Shown piece by piece: positions 11,164 through 24,336 of a stretch of 64,000 nucleotides of DNA. Each line of letters opens with the position of its first letter. The first letter of the stretch is position 1. The position numbers and the translations under genes are program-made. The notes under the pieces were generated by a model. The model was not told the origin of the DNA, ran no database searches, and saw nothing but the letters and a program-made list of their open reading frames with translations. Source of the DNA: Cylindrodendrum hubeiense (lineage: Eukaryota > Ascomycota > Sordariomycetes > Hypocreales > Nectriaceae); the NCBI GenBank assembly GCA_014621425.1, contig JAANBB010000093.1, forward strand, positions 46,982 to 110,981, written 5' to 3'.

Positions 11164-11510
11164 GAAATAAAAAGGATACGATAATGATAATGAATGCGGG
11201 GTATATGAAGAGCGCAGGGTGTCGGCGCGGCATTCCCACCGAGAGGATACAAGGGCTGGGCCTTACAGTGGTGAAAAACTTGACGGGAGGACAGACGGAC
11301 AGGACATGCGATAAGGGAGGCATAGTAAGGCGCGTGAATTATAGGTCGTTTTTGATAGTTATGGCTGGATTCGTAAGGATAGAAGATGCGAACCCCCCTG
11401 GTGTGTATATATTTCCATAGAGATGTTACTTTGTTTCCCAACATCAACACCACGACCATGACCAAACACGCAATCGCCGGCTAAATGGTTGGATTCCCAC
11501 TCACTTTGAT
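11164..11510. other. Convergent 3' spacer
   Basis: This 347-base spacer lies between the stop codons of two convergent genes. It should hold both polyadenylation regions. Nothing else is visible. Confidence 0.5.
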
Positions 11511-12064
11511 TCACTCCTCTTCCCGCTGTCCCACGGCTCCATCCCTATTCGCCCTCCACACACCCTCCTCTCCCTCAAACTCCTCGCGCTTCCACACCTC
11601 AACCCCCGCCTTGCACTCCTCGAGCGCCTCCTCCCCCGCGCGCCACGCAGCCTGGCGATGCGGGGACGACACAGCAATCAGGATACTCTCCTCGCCGATG
11701 GGAACGGTGCCCAGGCGGTGGATCATGGCGATGCCTTTGAGGCCGTGCTTGGTGCGCAAGGCCTGAGCGATGGCTAGCATGGACCGCAGGGCGCGGGGTT
11801 GGTAGGATGAGTACTGGAGTTCTTTGACAGGTTTGCCATCGAAGTTGTCCCTCGTAGTACCTGAAGCGTTGTGTCAGTGGAAGTACAAGAGAAGGAGTAG
11901 CTCAAGCTGCTAAATCTACCTGCGAAGATGACGATGGCTCCGGCGCCAGGATCACGGACTCGGTCCATGGTGTCTTGGACGTTAAGATAGTCATGGGTGA
12001 GTGCGACATAGCAGCCGTCCTCCGACTTCTCCCACACCTCCTTTGTATTTTGAGACGTCACCAT
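11511..12064 (-). CDS. cnxH: Molybdopterin synthase catalytic (large) subunit, MoaE/MOCS2B/CnxH type
   Basis: Converts precursor Z (cPMP) to molybdopterin together with the thiocarboxylated small subunit, for the cofactor of nitrate reductase and xanthine dehydrogenase. The exons are 12064-11920 and 11860-11511 (164 residues). The split falls inside the MoaE signature: IVIFAG is joined to TTRDNFDGK, matching the family's FxGxxRD motif. Downstream, MIHRLGTVPIGEESI and the VSSPHRQAAWRAGEE segment with the Lys-containing WKREEF are characteristic of MoaE. The start at 12064 (MVTSQNTKEVWEKS) is preferred over an in-frame ATG 33 codons upstream. The gene is divergent from the RBM-like gene. Confidence 0.92.
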
Positions 12065-12557
12065 TGTCAGTATGTGGTGCAGTCCTGATTCGGGCCGTGA
12101 TTTGGTTTCCAAAAGGAAGTGAGAGTGCGGCGGGGGATGGAGCCAGCGCTTGAGGCCACCCACTTACAGCTTCGCCGGACTGTCAATAACAGGTCCTGAC
12201 TAAGAATTAGTATCTATTATTCCGATTTTAGTAATTCGGAAATTCCATGTCTATCGCTATGTGATAACGCCTATCCTTGTATTTGCTTCTGTAAATTTGG
12301 TGACTTCCCGAGATCCCGTTCAGGTCGAAATGACGCTGGATGCAACAAGGTTCATGCACAGGGACGCCAGTGACGAAATCAGAAAGATGACTAAGCTGCG
12401 ATCGCAAGCTCGCCTTGCTTTGTTCTCGAGTCCTTGATGATGACATGCCACCTCGAATTCCATTGTCTCACTTCGCCATTTCGGAACATCGCGTCAACCA
12501 CCAGGCGAACGCTCTTTACACCCATCCTCCTCCAAGATCGTGCGAGTTGACGCCGTT
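12065..12557. promoter_or_regulatory. Bidirectional promoter region cnxH / RBM-like gene
   Basis: This 493-base spacer lies between two head-to-head genes. It must carry both promoters. An AT-richer core lies near 12190-12300. No specific factor site could be assigned. Confidence 0.45.
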
Positions 12558-15461
12558 ATGCGCGACGAATACAGTGCGCGATCATCGGATCGCGGGAGGG
12601 ACTCCGACCAGAGACCCCTAGACCAAGACTTCCAAGAGCGACAGGACGCCTACCGATCGCGGCAGGGTAAAGCCACAGCCCGCGCCTCAGAAACATAGAA
12701 ACTCGAGAAGGACCATCATGGATCATTTGAGCTTGACGGCTAACTTCCCCACGGGACGGCGAGATCAGACTAGGTCTCCGCCCCGGCAAGTGTTTCACGA
12801 CGACTCAAGGGGCAGAGATTCGCGATACCAAGGCGACGATATGCGCAATCAGAGGGACTACGACGGCCACCATGGCCAAGGCGACCAAGGATATTCGAAC
12901 AGGGGTGGCGCCTCGCGGGGTTACGCCCAGGATGAGCACGACTACGGCGGCATGTACGACGAAGGATATCAAGGCGAGGGCGATTATGCGCGCGACCGTT
13001 ATGGGGATGAGAGCTACCAGCGCGAACGCTCAAGACACCGAGACGGCGATGACAGAATATCTCGATCCCGATCTGGCAGCCGCTCCCACAGCGTAACGCG
13101 GGAAGCCGGGAAACCTAGCGATACGGTTATCCTCGAAGGCCTGCCATTCAACGTATCGTCGAGTGAGGTTGGTACCCTGCCGATCTGAGCGATTGCTCCA
13201 ACACCGATGGCGAAACTTCTGGTCACCGACCTGGGGCCATTTGTCCAGCAGCATTTCCTCCATGCCGTTGCGCTCCCTTCGGGGAGCTTGTCCTCGGACC
13301 TCGAACACGGTCGCCACGACATGCTCGATGAACGGCCCGCTTTGATGGTTCGCAATGACTAATTTGAAGGGCCTACAGCTGCGCGAAAGTATCCTCAAAA
13401 ACTCCGTCGCCGCCGAGTTGCCGTCGATTGACGTCCGCGTCACCGCTTCCAGGGGTAAGGCTTCAGTCGATATTAGTGACTTGTACCGCATGTCTAACAT
13501 ATTACAGGCCATTGCCGGGCGTTTGTTCAGTTCCCAGAAGTCGACCACGCTGTTATCTTCATGAGAGAGCATTATCCAAAGATTTATCTTGAGTTGGCGC
13601 ACCCCACTGATGACGTGCCAGACGGGAAGTTTGATGCATACATACACTATGCCCGCAGCCGAGAGACCCGGGAGGATGTAGATCCTCGAGCGGCCGGTGG
13701 CAGTAACTGGATCTGCTCGACAGTGAGTATTTGTGAGACGCTTGCGTATCACACAGCTGACGATTCGCAGTGTGACTTTTCCAACTACTCGACGAGAATC
13801 AAGTGCAAGATTTGCGGTGGTCCCCAGACTAGTGAGTTCCTTTCCTGCGCCGATCAATTCTTTGCTAACAGCATGATGTCTAAGCCCCGAATTGGCAACA
13901 AAACTTGACGGGCGTGACCGACGCTGCCGACGTGCCTTCTCAGATTCTTGTTGTCTACCCATTGCCCCCCTTTGTTAACGAGGACATGTTTATAAACGAC
14001 ATCAAGCGGCTGGAAGTGGAGAAGGTGGACAACGCAAAGGACAATTCCAACGGAGCGCCAAAACTCAAGTCAACCGCACCCACGGGCGACACATCAAGAT
14101 ACGGTGCCCGACCTGGTTCGTTGCATCGCGTGTTTCTGATGCGCGACACCAACACGGATGAATCGTTCAAGTATGGCTTCGTCGAGTTTTGGACTTTAGA
14201 AGACGCTGCTGCGGCCGTGGCCAAGTTCCAAAAGTCCCGATCTTTCATGGTTGCGGCATGCCCGGTCACAGTCTCTACCATTCACATGGGTGTCTTCGTG
14301 CCAGAGGAACGACAGGTGACACCTGTCATTGAACGCATGTCGTTCAACCCCCTGTTCAACCCTAGTCTCCGTGTGCGATACCGGGACCTTCATGTCTACC
14401 CCAGCCAACAAATTGTTACATCACAACCTCCTGGCGGTAGCGATGCCGCAAAATCAGCTACTGATGAAGCTGGAGATGGCAAAAAATCGAAGAAGCGGAA
14501 AGCTGAGGGAACCCCTGCTGGGGCTTCGACCAAGAAGCTGGTGCCCATGGCCGGTCAGATGGCCATGTGGCAACGGAAGAGGGGCGAGCTTCGAGGTGAT
14601 GGTCGTGGTCCAAGTGACAATGGATCACAGAATGCTGGAGGGGATGACCAGGACCGAGCACCCGTGCGGATATCACTCTCAGGCAACGGATCCTCAGCGG
14701 ATACTAAGCCTCAAGGTCCCATTAAGATATCGCTTTCTGGGGCTACGAAGCTGGGTGCCCCTCAAGATACCAGTGTGAGAAAGTCATCGACCCCCGAACC
14801 GACTGCTGCGTCGGACAACAAGCCGCAACCTCAGCCCGACTCGGACAATGCGACGGTGTCGTATGTCGACAGAGACCGGTTGATGTGTCTTATCTGCATG
14901 CGCAAATACAAGTCGGTAGACGAAGTCAACATACACGAGAAGTCGCGGAACCACAAGAATGCCACAGAGAACGAAGAGCAGGTCAAGGCTGCCCTGCCTC
15001 GGCTGGCAGCTCGCGACAAGAGACTCCAGAAGCAGGCACAGGAGAACCCAGACGAGACGCATGCGACCTCGCAGTACCGCGATCGAGCCAAAGAGCGGCG
15101 ACAGGTATACAACCAACCCGTCAAGCCGACGCCGACGCCGGGACACCAAACCAAGTCCAAGCCCAAGCAACCCCCGAAGCAGGAGGAGGTCGCCCAGTCA
15201 GCGAAGCCGGCGCAGTCCAAGGGCGCCGGCATGCTGGCCAAAATGGGCTGGTCTGCTGGCGCAGGCCTAGGCGCGAATGGCGACGGTCGCACCGAGGCAA
15301 TCGCTACAAATGCCTATCAGGGGGGTGTTGGCCTGGGGGCTGAGGGTGGCAACTTGGGAGATGCGGCGCAGCTAGCGGAACGCAAGACGAAGAACAGCTA
15401 TACCGACTACTTGAATACTGTACAGGACAAAGCGAGAGAGCGGTACAACAAGATGGACTAA
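12558..15461 (+). CDS. RBM5/RBM10-like RNA-binding protein with RRM, RanBP2 zinc finger and G-patch
   Basis: Nuclear RNA-binding protein resembling splicing regulators RBM5/6/10. Six exons are supported: 12558-12666, 12764-13167, 13379-13454, 13508-13722, 13771-13831 and 13885-15461, giving 813 residues in one frame. In order: an Arg/Ser/Asp/Tyr-rich N-terminus (about 1-150); a first RRM from TVILEGLPF to GHCRAFVQF, split by two introns; a RanBP2-type finger (WICSTCDFSNYSTRIKCKIC); a second RRM-like region around RVFLMRD and KYGFVEF; a basic segment; a C2H2 finger (LICMRKYKS...HEKSRNH); and a C-terminal G-patch (GAGMLAKMGWSAGAGLG). The start was chosen because the exon 1 frame joins in phase to the RS-like region. 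Splicing function is inferred from the family. Confidence 0.88.
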
Positions 15462-15844
15462 GCGAGGAGCATCTCTAGGGGCGTTTAGATGTGCTCATCT
15501 GTACGTGTATTTTTATGTGGCTTGGGAACTGGGTGATATTTATGGAATGGGGGTTACGCGCATAGAAGGAGACTTGACAAGCATGAGACCTGAGACACGG
15601 CACTTGAAACGAGGGTTCGCAGATAACAATTATATTTAAGCAGCACGTCCGTCATATGCATCTAATGTGCTGTTGTGTCGAACCGAAAAATTATTTTCAC
15701 TGAGGGTATCGTATATACAAAAATGTTCAGCGAGGTATCCTCTCGCCGCCGTCTCGGGATGAGTCGTCATATATATACACACATCCACGTAACCAACGTG
15801 GGGAAAAACACGCGCACATCGAGCTCGAGTCGTCACGCACCCGT
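15462..15844. other. Convergent 3' spacer
   Basis: This 383-base spacer lies between the convergent stops of the RBM-like gene and the aspartic protease. It probably holds both 3' untranslated regions. Nothing else is seen. Confidence 0.5.
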
Positions 15845-17521
15845 TCATAGCACCACGGCCGCGGCGCCCACAGCCATCATGACAGCGGCGACCAGGGCGG
15901 GGGCCAGGTGGCCGGCGGCGTTGTTGTCGTCTCCGCTTCCGCTGCCTGATGAATCGTCAGGAGTGGACGTAACGGTGACGGTGGGACGGGTGTCCGACGA
16001 GCCCGACTCTGAGCTCGTGGGTTCCACCGTGGACTTACTAGCGACGCCCGTGACGTTGGGGAAATCGGTGTCGCCGGCCTTGAGCTCGACAATGTCAGTG
16101 TCGTTGGAGCCCGGGTTGGCCTCGGCGATGCCGATCTGCTCGTTGCTGAGGTCGTAGACGACGTAGGCGGATCGCAAAAAGGTGTCACCGAGGAGGGCAA
16201 AGTCGGAGTCGTCGACGCCGTAGTTAGCCGCAGAGCCGACGCCAAACATACAAGCACCCGTCCAACCGTCGAAGACCTGGCTGAGTTGGGGGTCGCTCAT
16301 GATCTCGTCCTGGATGGTGGCGAACGAGTCGACGACCATCTCGTTCATAGGGACGCTAATAGTCTTGCCGGAGAAGGTGAAGTCGATGGAGATGCCATCG
16401 CCCTTGGAGTCGGCGTAGGCGCAGTCGACGAAGGGGACGTCGACGCCGGTGACGGTACGGATGTCGAAGGCGTCCCAGAGGCCCTGAGCCTGGGTTTCGG
16501 GCAGGAGGCAGATGGTGGAGCCTGAGTCGAGGATTGCTTTGGCCGCGAAGGTTTTGACGTCGACCGAGTCCTGGCTGCCTGTGGTGGTAACCTTGAACGA
16601 ATCCATCTCGACGGTGAAAGAGGTGACATTGGTGTCGAGGGACTGGAAGTCGGGCTGGAGAGGGAGGGTGGTAAGCTTGCCAACGAACTTGGCCTGGTCA
16701 ATGCCGCCGAAGAGGATGGTGCCAGAGTCTGCGCTGAGGTCGTTCTAGATATATGGGTTAGTGGAGGCGCTCTCGTGCAGAACATAACTACTGTGAAGCC
16801 ACACAGAGCCAGAGTAATATCGGGAGCACATACCAGGTACAAGCTAAAGGCATTGGTGTCGATGTAGCCTTGGCTCACCATGTTGTTGAGGATGGTTGGG
16901 TACTCGACGTCGGCAGCGACATTGGCGGAAAAGCCCAGGCCCATGATACCCGTAGGACGCACCGACTTGGTGGCGAGGCCAAGCTGCTGATTCTTGATAG
17001 CCTTGCCATCGATGGTGACAGTGTCGTTGAAGTAGTCGCCGCGGATTCGGCGCGTATCGAGGTAGGTAATGTCGAAACCGCCTGAGTCGACGAGGCTGTA
17101 TGTATCGCTATCATCGGGATTGACTAGAAGTAGGTGTCAGAAAACCAGAGTATCACCGTCACCATGGAAACCCTATTGGGACATGGAGCAATGCGCCGAC
17201 TTTGTGCAACTTACAAGTAGTCATACAGTAGCCATTCGTTTCCTGAAGCGAAATGCTGTTACACATATCCGTGTCGACCGAGTTGACCCAGGTGTCGCTG
17301 CTGCCCGTGTCGAGCAGGAAGCCAATCTTTTGGCCGGGGGTGCCGATCTCAAACTCGGCATAGTAACCGCCACCAGTGATGTTATTAATGGCCTCGAGGC
17401 TCAGGGTGTCACGCTTGGTGATGCTGAGGGCAAAGTCGAGCTTGTACTTGGAAAAGTCGACGGAGACGGTGCCGGCCTCGGCGCAGGCGGCGGCGAGGGA
17501 GAGGAGCGGGAGAGAGCGCAT
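15845..17521 (-). CDS. GPI-anchored aspartic protease (yapsin/OpsB type)
   Basis: Secreted, probably wall- or membrane-anchored pepsin-family protease (A1). Exons are 17521-17215, 17123-16834 and 16744-15845 (498 residues). A signal peptide (MRSLPLLSLAAACAEAGT) is followed by the first catalytic motif, FLLDTGSSDTWV. The second is AILDSGSTICLLP, and CMTT joins FNPDDSDTYS across the first intron. Cysteines (CNS...CMTT, DCAY...GACMFG) fit the disulfides of yapsins. The C-terminal 80 residues are Ser/Thr/Pro-rich and end in a hydrophobic ALVAAVMMAVGAAAVVL tail after a Gly/Ser/Asp/Asn stretch, the pattern of a GPI signal. Processing and anchoring are inferred from the sequence. Confidence 0.9.
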
Positions 17522-20500
17522 TGTGAGAATAGTGATGTTGTCGTCGAGGAAAAGCGAGAGGGTTGTTTGGCGATTGCGACGGGGTTGTCTAGTGACGTCG
17601 ATAGGGTTGTCTCGTCACTACGACGGGAGTGTCTCGTCTCAGCAATGGAATGTGTCGGTCCGTCGTCTTTAGCGGATGCCTCTATCTAGACCCAAGAAAT
17701 CCACCCGGAGAGAAGCGAAAGGAAGCAAAGCCTAATGGGGATAAAGAATGCCAGGGGAAAAGGAATACAAAGAAGAAATGCCCGGTGCCCGATGCCCGAA
17801 AATAAAATAAAGATGCAACTTCTAGAAGGACGGCGGATGAGGTGGTGACAAAGTCGGAAAACGGGGAGATGGGAAAGTGGGAGGCGGGACAGGGGCACCA
17901 AGGGCGTTAGATATTATAGTTCCGGGGAGTGCGACCTGGAGACCTGGAGACAGTGAGCCAATGGCGGCATGGAATCAATGACTAGGTCCGGAGCACCTAT
18001 GCACAGTACTACCCCTACTGCCTGCGTAGTACAGTGGGCAACAAGCTACTCTCGATCGAACAGCCCTTGGACAGCCAGTGCCTTGGGTGCTCCGTAGTAA
18101 GCACCAAAGACGGTCCATCCACACCATCCGCACCACCATCCACGGCTATGTAGGTGCTAGTCCGGGGCTGGTCCCCACAATCCTCCAGCGCCAGGCCTGG
18201 GCCCCTGCAGAGCGGCCAGGGCCCTAGTCGCCGTGATTGCTTGCGCTGAGCAGGCGTCAGTGGTGCATCGTATTCCCTGCTGGGCTGTCACTCACTGGCC
18301 GGCCGTGACGCTGCGCCTCGTTTGCCAGCTAGGCTGCAGGCAAACCAGATATTCATCCATTCATTCAGTCGTTCAGTCATTCATTTCTCCCTCCCTTCAC
18401 CGCCTGACGACGTCCTTGAAATCCCTGACGTCCTTGACTTCCTTGGCTTTCTTGGCTCTCACAGAAGCGGGCTTTGCTGAAACTTGGCACGGCACGCACT
18501 AACACCAGCACACGAGGCGATGCGACAAATGGCCAAACCGACGGGGCTTGCATTGGCGGCGGTCCCGACCTGGCGTCCAAGTGACCGGCATCTAAGCTTC
18601 CGAGACAGACTGCGTGACGGGCCAGGCCAGCGGAGCCTCCAACGTAGCGTAGCAGCACTGCCAGCGTCAGCGCCAAAAAAAAGTGGCAAGCATCATGCCG
18701 ACGGAACCGGTGAGACGGACGGGGGAACATGGCCATAAATGCCGAGATTCCATTCAACATATTCCCGCATATGCACTCTGCCCGTGAAACGCGCAACAGC
18801 AGCCCGCGCGTTGCGCAAATAAACAGGCAATAAATGTGCTGACACCGTCTCGGGAACGGACTCTGCAAAAGCCTTCCAAGGCCACGGAGCCACCCAAGAT
18901 CCCGGACTAGATGCGGCGCAGGGGCCCTTATTGATCCCGGGCTAGGTACTCGTAGTGGTGGGATAAGGTAGGATAAGTGGGGGAGCTGAGCTTCTGCTAA
19001 ATCTCCAACGGTACAGCAGTACTACGCAGCACAGTCAGCCCGCGGGGAGTGGAGGGCATTACAGGGCCGTACGGGGCAGCACAGGGCTGAGATTAAGGGA
19101 ATCCTCGGCTCAGACCTTGTACGAGACCTTGTTCAGGACCTTGTACAGTGGCACTCCATGCTCCGGCCGCCCTATGCCCAGGCCCTCCAATGCCCCATGG
19201 TCAGTAAGTTAATTTGCGTGCCCCAGCTCAGCGGCTGTGTTGGTTCCCTATTGGCTCTGTTGGTTCGTTCGCTGGCTCTGCCCAGGTCCCCGTCCAGTGG
19301 ATCGCTCAGCTACAAGTATCACCGTCTCGTCTCGTGTGTCTGTAACAGAGATGATTGATCCTCCAGGCGCTGAGCATTGCTCGCCTGCACACTGCAACAC
19401 GCCCCTCTGCCCTCTGCCAGGCCTTCTGTCATGCGTCGGACTCGGGCAAATAATCCAAGACATGACCCACCTTCCCGGAGACGCTGAAGAAGCTAACTCG
19501 GCCGGGGCGTCGTCGGTCGCCGCATGCGCCGTCCAGGCCCATCTTTTCGCCTGGGCCAACGTCATGACGCCCCCGTCGATCAATCCTCCACGCTGAAATG
19601 CCCAATCCACCACTTCTTGGCTCGTAGGAGTACCGCAGGAAGCCCGGAGGAAGCCCACAGTGGGTAATGATCCATCGTATCTGCCTGCTGCCTACCAGAC
19701 TGTCCAGCCATCCCGGTGCCCGGATGCGTCGTGGTCATCGCCCGACCAACTCGCAGCCGTGACAAATCCGGCCACTGGATGGCTGGACCACACACACAGA
19801 ATAGCGCATGTGCACTCAAGCCACTCTCGATGGAATCATGGATGGTTCCCATTCCTGCGGGGCGATCCATCGTGGCTTGGGTCTACATGCCTACGTGCAG
19901 CAGTTGCACTTTGGTGATGCGGGGGAGGAGAATCTGGCGCCCCTTGTGCCGAGTTTGAGATGGCTCAGCCACCCGTCGTTTGCCACGCACTGAATGATTG
20001 ATTCACCTTCACGTGCGTCCGAGACTTGAGTCGTGTGCATCTGTATCCAGCTCGTGGCTGCTGCCATGGAATGCAAGGTCATGCGCTCCCCGAGTAGCCC
20101 GGCCCAGTGAGACTTTACCGTCTTCGCCACAGCCACCACCATGTTGCCAGTGCACGTGTGCATCCAAACCCAAGTCTTGCTGGACGTAGGACGTACTGAC
20201 TCGCTGTAGATACCCACCCGCCTCAAAGGAGATGCCAAAAGTTATTGATCAATTCCAGTACCACCTTGGCGTGGATACCCGCAGAAGGATTACGCAAGCC
20301 TTGTCCTGGAGGGTATCATCCCGTCCATCTGAATGAACCGCTGCCCTGTCATGGGCAGGACGAAATTCTGCGCATGGTTAGTTTCGGATATTTCTCAATA
20401 AGCTAGCATTGACCTTGCCCAGGGTATCCAAAACGCTAGGCCCCGTTGTGAGGTGAGATGTGTTGCGGGAATCGATGTAACGTCCCTATTGACGCCGTCG

Positions 20501-21203
20501 TAACTGCTACATGAGTGGCGATCAATCGCGAACTGCATGTTTTGCAGGCCAACCTACCCCAGTTGCCTACCTCCCCTGTTGCCTCCACATTATTCTCTAT
20601 CTCGAGATCTTGAGCCCACCCATCAATATCGCTCCATCTTCCAGAGTAAGTGATTGGTCACACTTTGGGTGATTGAGACGCCAGATGTTTAGAATCCTAG
20701 ATGCATAATAAGGGAGATATGTGAGAACTGAATGCATAAGCTTATCCCTTCTATAACTACAAGAACTGATTACTAGGCGTGTCTCCTTTTGACTTTTCTT
20801 TCTTTGATGGCTTAAACTTGATACCACCAGTTAGGCGTATTAATCTCTTGGTTGAAAAGTACAATTACATTAATCGTAGTTTATATACTCTCGCAGAGAT
20901 GACTATGATTGTAGTACATGGATAATAAGAAACTACCGTGTGAATTCAATTCCACCTTCCAATTGTCCTCCTGCGCAATGGGTATAGCTCAATCTGAATA
21001 TCTCGGCCAACTTGCCCGTAACCACCCCCATCAACTCGTCCCGTTCGTGTCTCCTTGCGTTGCGTAGTCGTTGTTCTCGGATCCGCTGGTTCGCTAATTT
21101 AAGTCCTTACCATGAGGACGATCCTTCTTGGTGCCCAGGAGGGCATCGTGCTATCCCCTCCCTGTGGCAATCATGCCAAGTCTCGGGCTCACTTTCCGTT
21201 GTA
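17522..21203. other. 3.7 kb spacer without a supported gene
   Basis: Open frames of 60-160 codons occur, but none shows a family signature or plausible intron pattern. The part 17522-19600 is GC-rich with many short direct repeats (for example CTGGAGAC near 17936-17953). The part 20590-20990 is clearly AT-richer. No transposon termini or coding remnants were recognised. Confidence 0.55.
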
Positions 21204-22876
21204 CTAAGACAGCTTCTTCTGCATCAGGTCGGCCAACTCATCCAGCAGGTCGACCGTCTCAGCGGGACTTGCGATCCACGCCGTCGTGCCCACGCTGCGC
21301 GCCTTGAAGTCGTTGGACCCGGCGCTCAGGAACTGGTCGCCCACATGGAGAGTGTTCTCGCCTCGGATCGCACCGTTACCGCTCTTGCTGCCGAACCATT
21401 GCTGGCAAACCGTCACTCCCCAGCTCTTGTCGCCGATGTCAACGAATACGTCGCGGCCGCCGTTGAAGGCACAAAACGGCACACAGCGCGATGGAACTGA
21501 AGGTGGCGACCGGCTGGCGGGGCGGTCGTGGGAAGATCCGAGGTGGCTGAGCTCAAGAATGCGCTGAGCGACGAGCACCGTCTCCTCAAGGCTCTCGCGG
21601 GCGATGCGCACATCGGGTGTCTTGGGGATGATACCAACGGCGCGGTCCTTGCGGACGATAAGGGCAGGGAGATTCATGGACTTGATGCAATCGCGAAGAG
21701 CAGACTCGGCCACATCGAGCAGGTTCTCGATGTCCTTCTCGGACCAGGACGCCATTTCGGGTGTTAGCCAGTTATTGCGGGGGACGGGGGCCAATCGATG
21801 AGGCGATGAGGCGCAGAATTCAAACAGGTAGTTGGATTCGCCGCCCATGATGACAATGTTCTGCTTTTGAATGGCATCCAGGTCTGGGGAATCGGCGATG
21901 GCGTCTAGGAGGCCGTGGAGGCGCTCATAGTAGCGGTCGGCCGTAGTGTAGCCGGCAGCTGTGACGATACCAATCTTGATGTTCTTTTGGAGGAGGTCTA
22001 CGGATAATTAGCATGGCTCATTATGGGAATGATGTGGGATATCCTACCGAGGAGGCGAGCAATGACCGGGCTCGTAGGGAGAAGGCTCTCTCCATCGTCA
22101 TACAGCGTCACATCACCATCGAAGGTAGCCAGCTGCAGCACTCCGTTGGTGACGGCCATGGTCTGTGCCGAGTTAAGGATTTGACGAACATCATTAAACG
22201 ACGGGGCAACGAATCTCCTCGACGAGATATATCGTTTCCTGTCCTGATACTTAAATGCGGCCTCGAGGGGCAGTCTGGTGAAGAATGGCCCTGCGGTGGG
22301 CACCAGCATCGTCAGCTTAGAGGGGAAATTGTTGGCATCACATTGGCGAGCAACTAAGAAGCGAAGAATTAGTCAATTGCAACTTGACGGCGCATTTGAG
22401 AGGGATACGTACTGTGGTCGTCAATCATGAGCTCGACGTCGTGCATAATCTCGGCGTAGCGGCGGTGAGCCTCCTCGGCCATCTGGGTGACGCTTGGTCC
22501 ATCTCCAAAAACACCGGTGGGTTGGGAGTAGAGAACAAAAGGCACTGCTAAGAGACCCTTGACCCATTCTGTATTTCAACATCAGCGGATCGATTCTACG
22601 GTGGTCATGAGGGCAATGCCGAAGGTGACGTTGGAGCGATGCAGATAACAGAGTGGGGCAGGGCAAAGCAACGAGAGGTGACATGATGAGCGTCGCCTGG
22701 TGTGAGATTGGACAACAAAATGGCGGGGGAAAGGCACCGTACCGATAAATTGGTCCCGACGGTGCGTCTTGAGGGCATCTAGAAGTCATTATGAGCCGGA
22801 CCGTACGATATCAGAAGGGGTTGGCCCTTGGGAGGGGATGGGTCAGCTTACACTCGACACGGTAGCGGGTCGTCAT
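21204..22876 (-). CDS. ISN1: IMP-specific 5'-nucleotidase ISN1
   Basis: HAD-like phosphatase that hydrolyses IMP to inosine in purine salvage. Five exons are supported: 22876-22852, 22778-22743, 22568-22413, 22353-22048 and 21997-21204. All junctions are GT-AG and phases agree, giving 438 residues. The N-terminus (MTTRYRVEYALKTHRRDQF) and the LIDDH-like start of the catalytic domain are typical of fungal ISN1. The nucleophile-region TFDGDVTLYDDG motif lies in exon 4. Exon 5 has GIVTAAGYTTADRYYERL, NIVIMGGESNYLFEF and the late LHVGDQFLSAGSNDFKAR motif, which supplies the acidic metal ligands. The first two coding exons are tiny (25 and 36 bases), so automatic annotation may miss the true start. 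Confidence 0.92.
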
Positions 22877-24336
22877 GATGGCACTTGCTTTGGAGCACAG
22901 GCGATAGAGAGATTGAGAGCGACGGACACGGACACGGACACGGGACTTGAAGGTTTGAGGTTGAAGGCTAAGAAGGGTAAATTATGTGAGGGAGGAGTGA
23001 AAGTGAGAGAGAGAAGGGAAGAAGTTGAGACAAGGTCCAGTGACTCTTGCTGAGGGGAACTGAAGCCAAAGACGCCCTGGTGACGTGCGGGAGCCGCCGT
23101 GGGGCGGGGAACGCCGATGGACGCTGGAGCTCCCCAATTGCCCCAAGGCGGCGGCGATGCGGGCTGTCATTGGCCCGCACTACAACCGTACCCCTGGCCG
23201 GCCTGGATGCCGCCCTGCATTGGTGGATAAGGCCGTCGTCATAGGCGGTGATGCTCTACCCACAGCACACGAGACTGTTGGATGTGTTGGGTGGCCAGTG
23301 TCCAGTGACTTACATTGTGGTGGGAGGAGTCATGATTGCCAGCGTTGTAGAGTGAGGCGGGCCACCTGGGGAGTGTTTTCAACTGAGACCCATATCCACA
23401 AATACAGCACTACCCCAGTTCCAGCAGGCACGAGCAGATAGTCGACAGGGGAGATGGCTATCTATTACCTAAGTGCCAGGCACCTTGCGGCCTGGATGTT
23501 ATGTATCTGCCTATGTTCATAGATAAATACCGGCATTACCCAACAGGAATACTTCAGCGAAGCCATGCTTGCCGCTATCCCCTTCATGTCGGGTGCTGGC
23601 GACGCACCCTCAGACTCTACCCCAGACCGCAAGTTGAAGGACAAAGGTGCCTGTCCACCGCTATATGCAGCACACCCCAATCAAGCACCCCAATCAACCG
23701 ACATCTGCTATCTGCTATCTGCTGCATGCAGCCGGTATCTACAATTGTGTCTTGATCTTAGTTAGACCTGTTTGCAGTAAGCTCCTTTATGCTGTGGGCA
23801 GCCGGCTTGTGTCACGAGTGTCTTGAGCCGTTCATGCGTGAGTGTTCGGACAAAAAAGCGCAGAAGAACCAGGCAGCATGGCATGAATCCCACCGAATTC
23901 AACAATTGATGCATTTCTCACTCCTTCCAGTGTTTGCCCCAACCATGGCATGTTATGCAAAGTGATGTGTGGTTACTGTCGTGGTGCAGGAATGTTGGCA
24001 AGTTAAAGCCAACCAGGCTACATCCCACCTAGGGAAAACATTCCGCCGGCCCGAGCCCACTTTCTGACGTGCGCTGCGACGAGAGCTAAGCTGGTGCTTG
24101 ACAGCGAAGCCCAACTGTCACCTTGTTGCTCTCTATCCCGATCGTTCGACTTGCCAAACCGAAGATCCCGGTGGATTTGGGCCACTACCATGTACTGAGC
24201 TGCCACCTGCCTGAGATCCCACCCGATACCCCGACCCCTACGACAGAAACCCGAAAACCGGAGGGCGCTGCAAGGTCGGTCTGGCGAACAACCAAGTGCC
24301 GGCTTGTGTGGTGCCGAACCGCCAACCGTCGCAACA
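22877..24336. promoter_or_regulatory. Divergent spacer ISN1 / nudF
   Basis: This 1.46 kb region lies between two divergent genes. A GGACAC short direct repeat (about 22922-22942) lies next to the ISN1 start. No further gene or clear motif is recognised. Confidence 0.45.

Noticed and set aside
13030..13962. 310-codon minus-strand open frame
   Set aside because: Antisense to the multi-exon RBM-like gene, whose spliced plus-strand product has clear domains.
22421..22789. 122-codon minus-strand open frame
   Set aside because: Reads ISN1 exon sequence and a long intron in the wrong frame; the spliced ISN1 model explains it.
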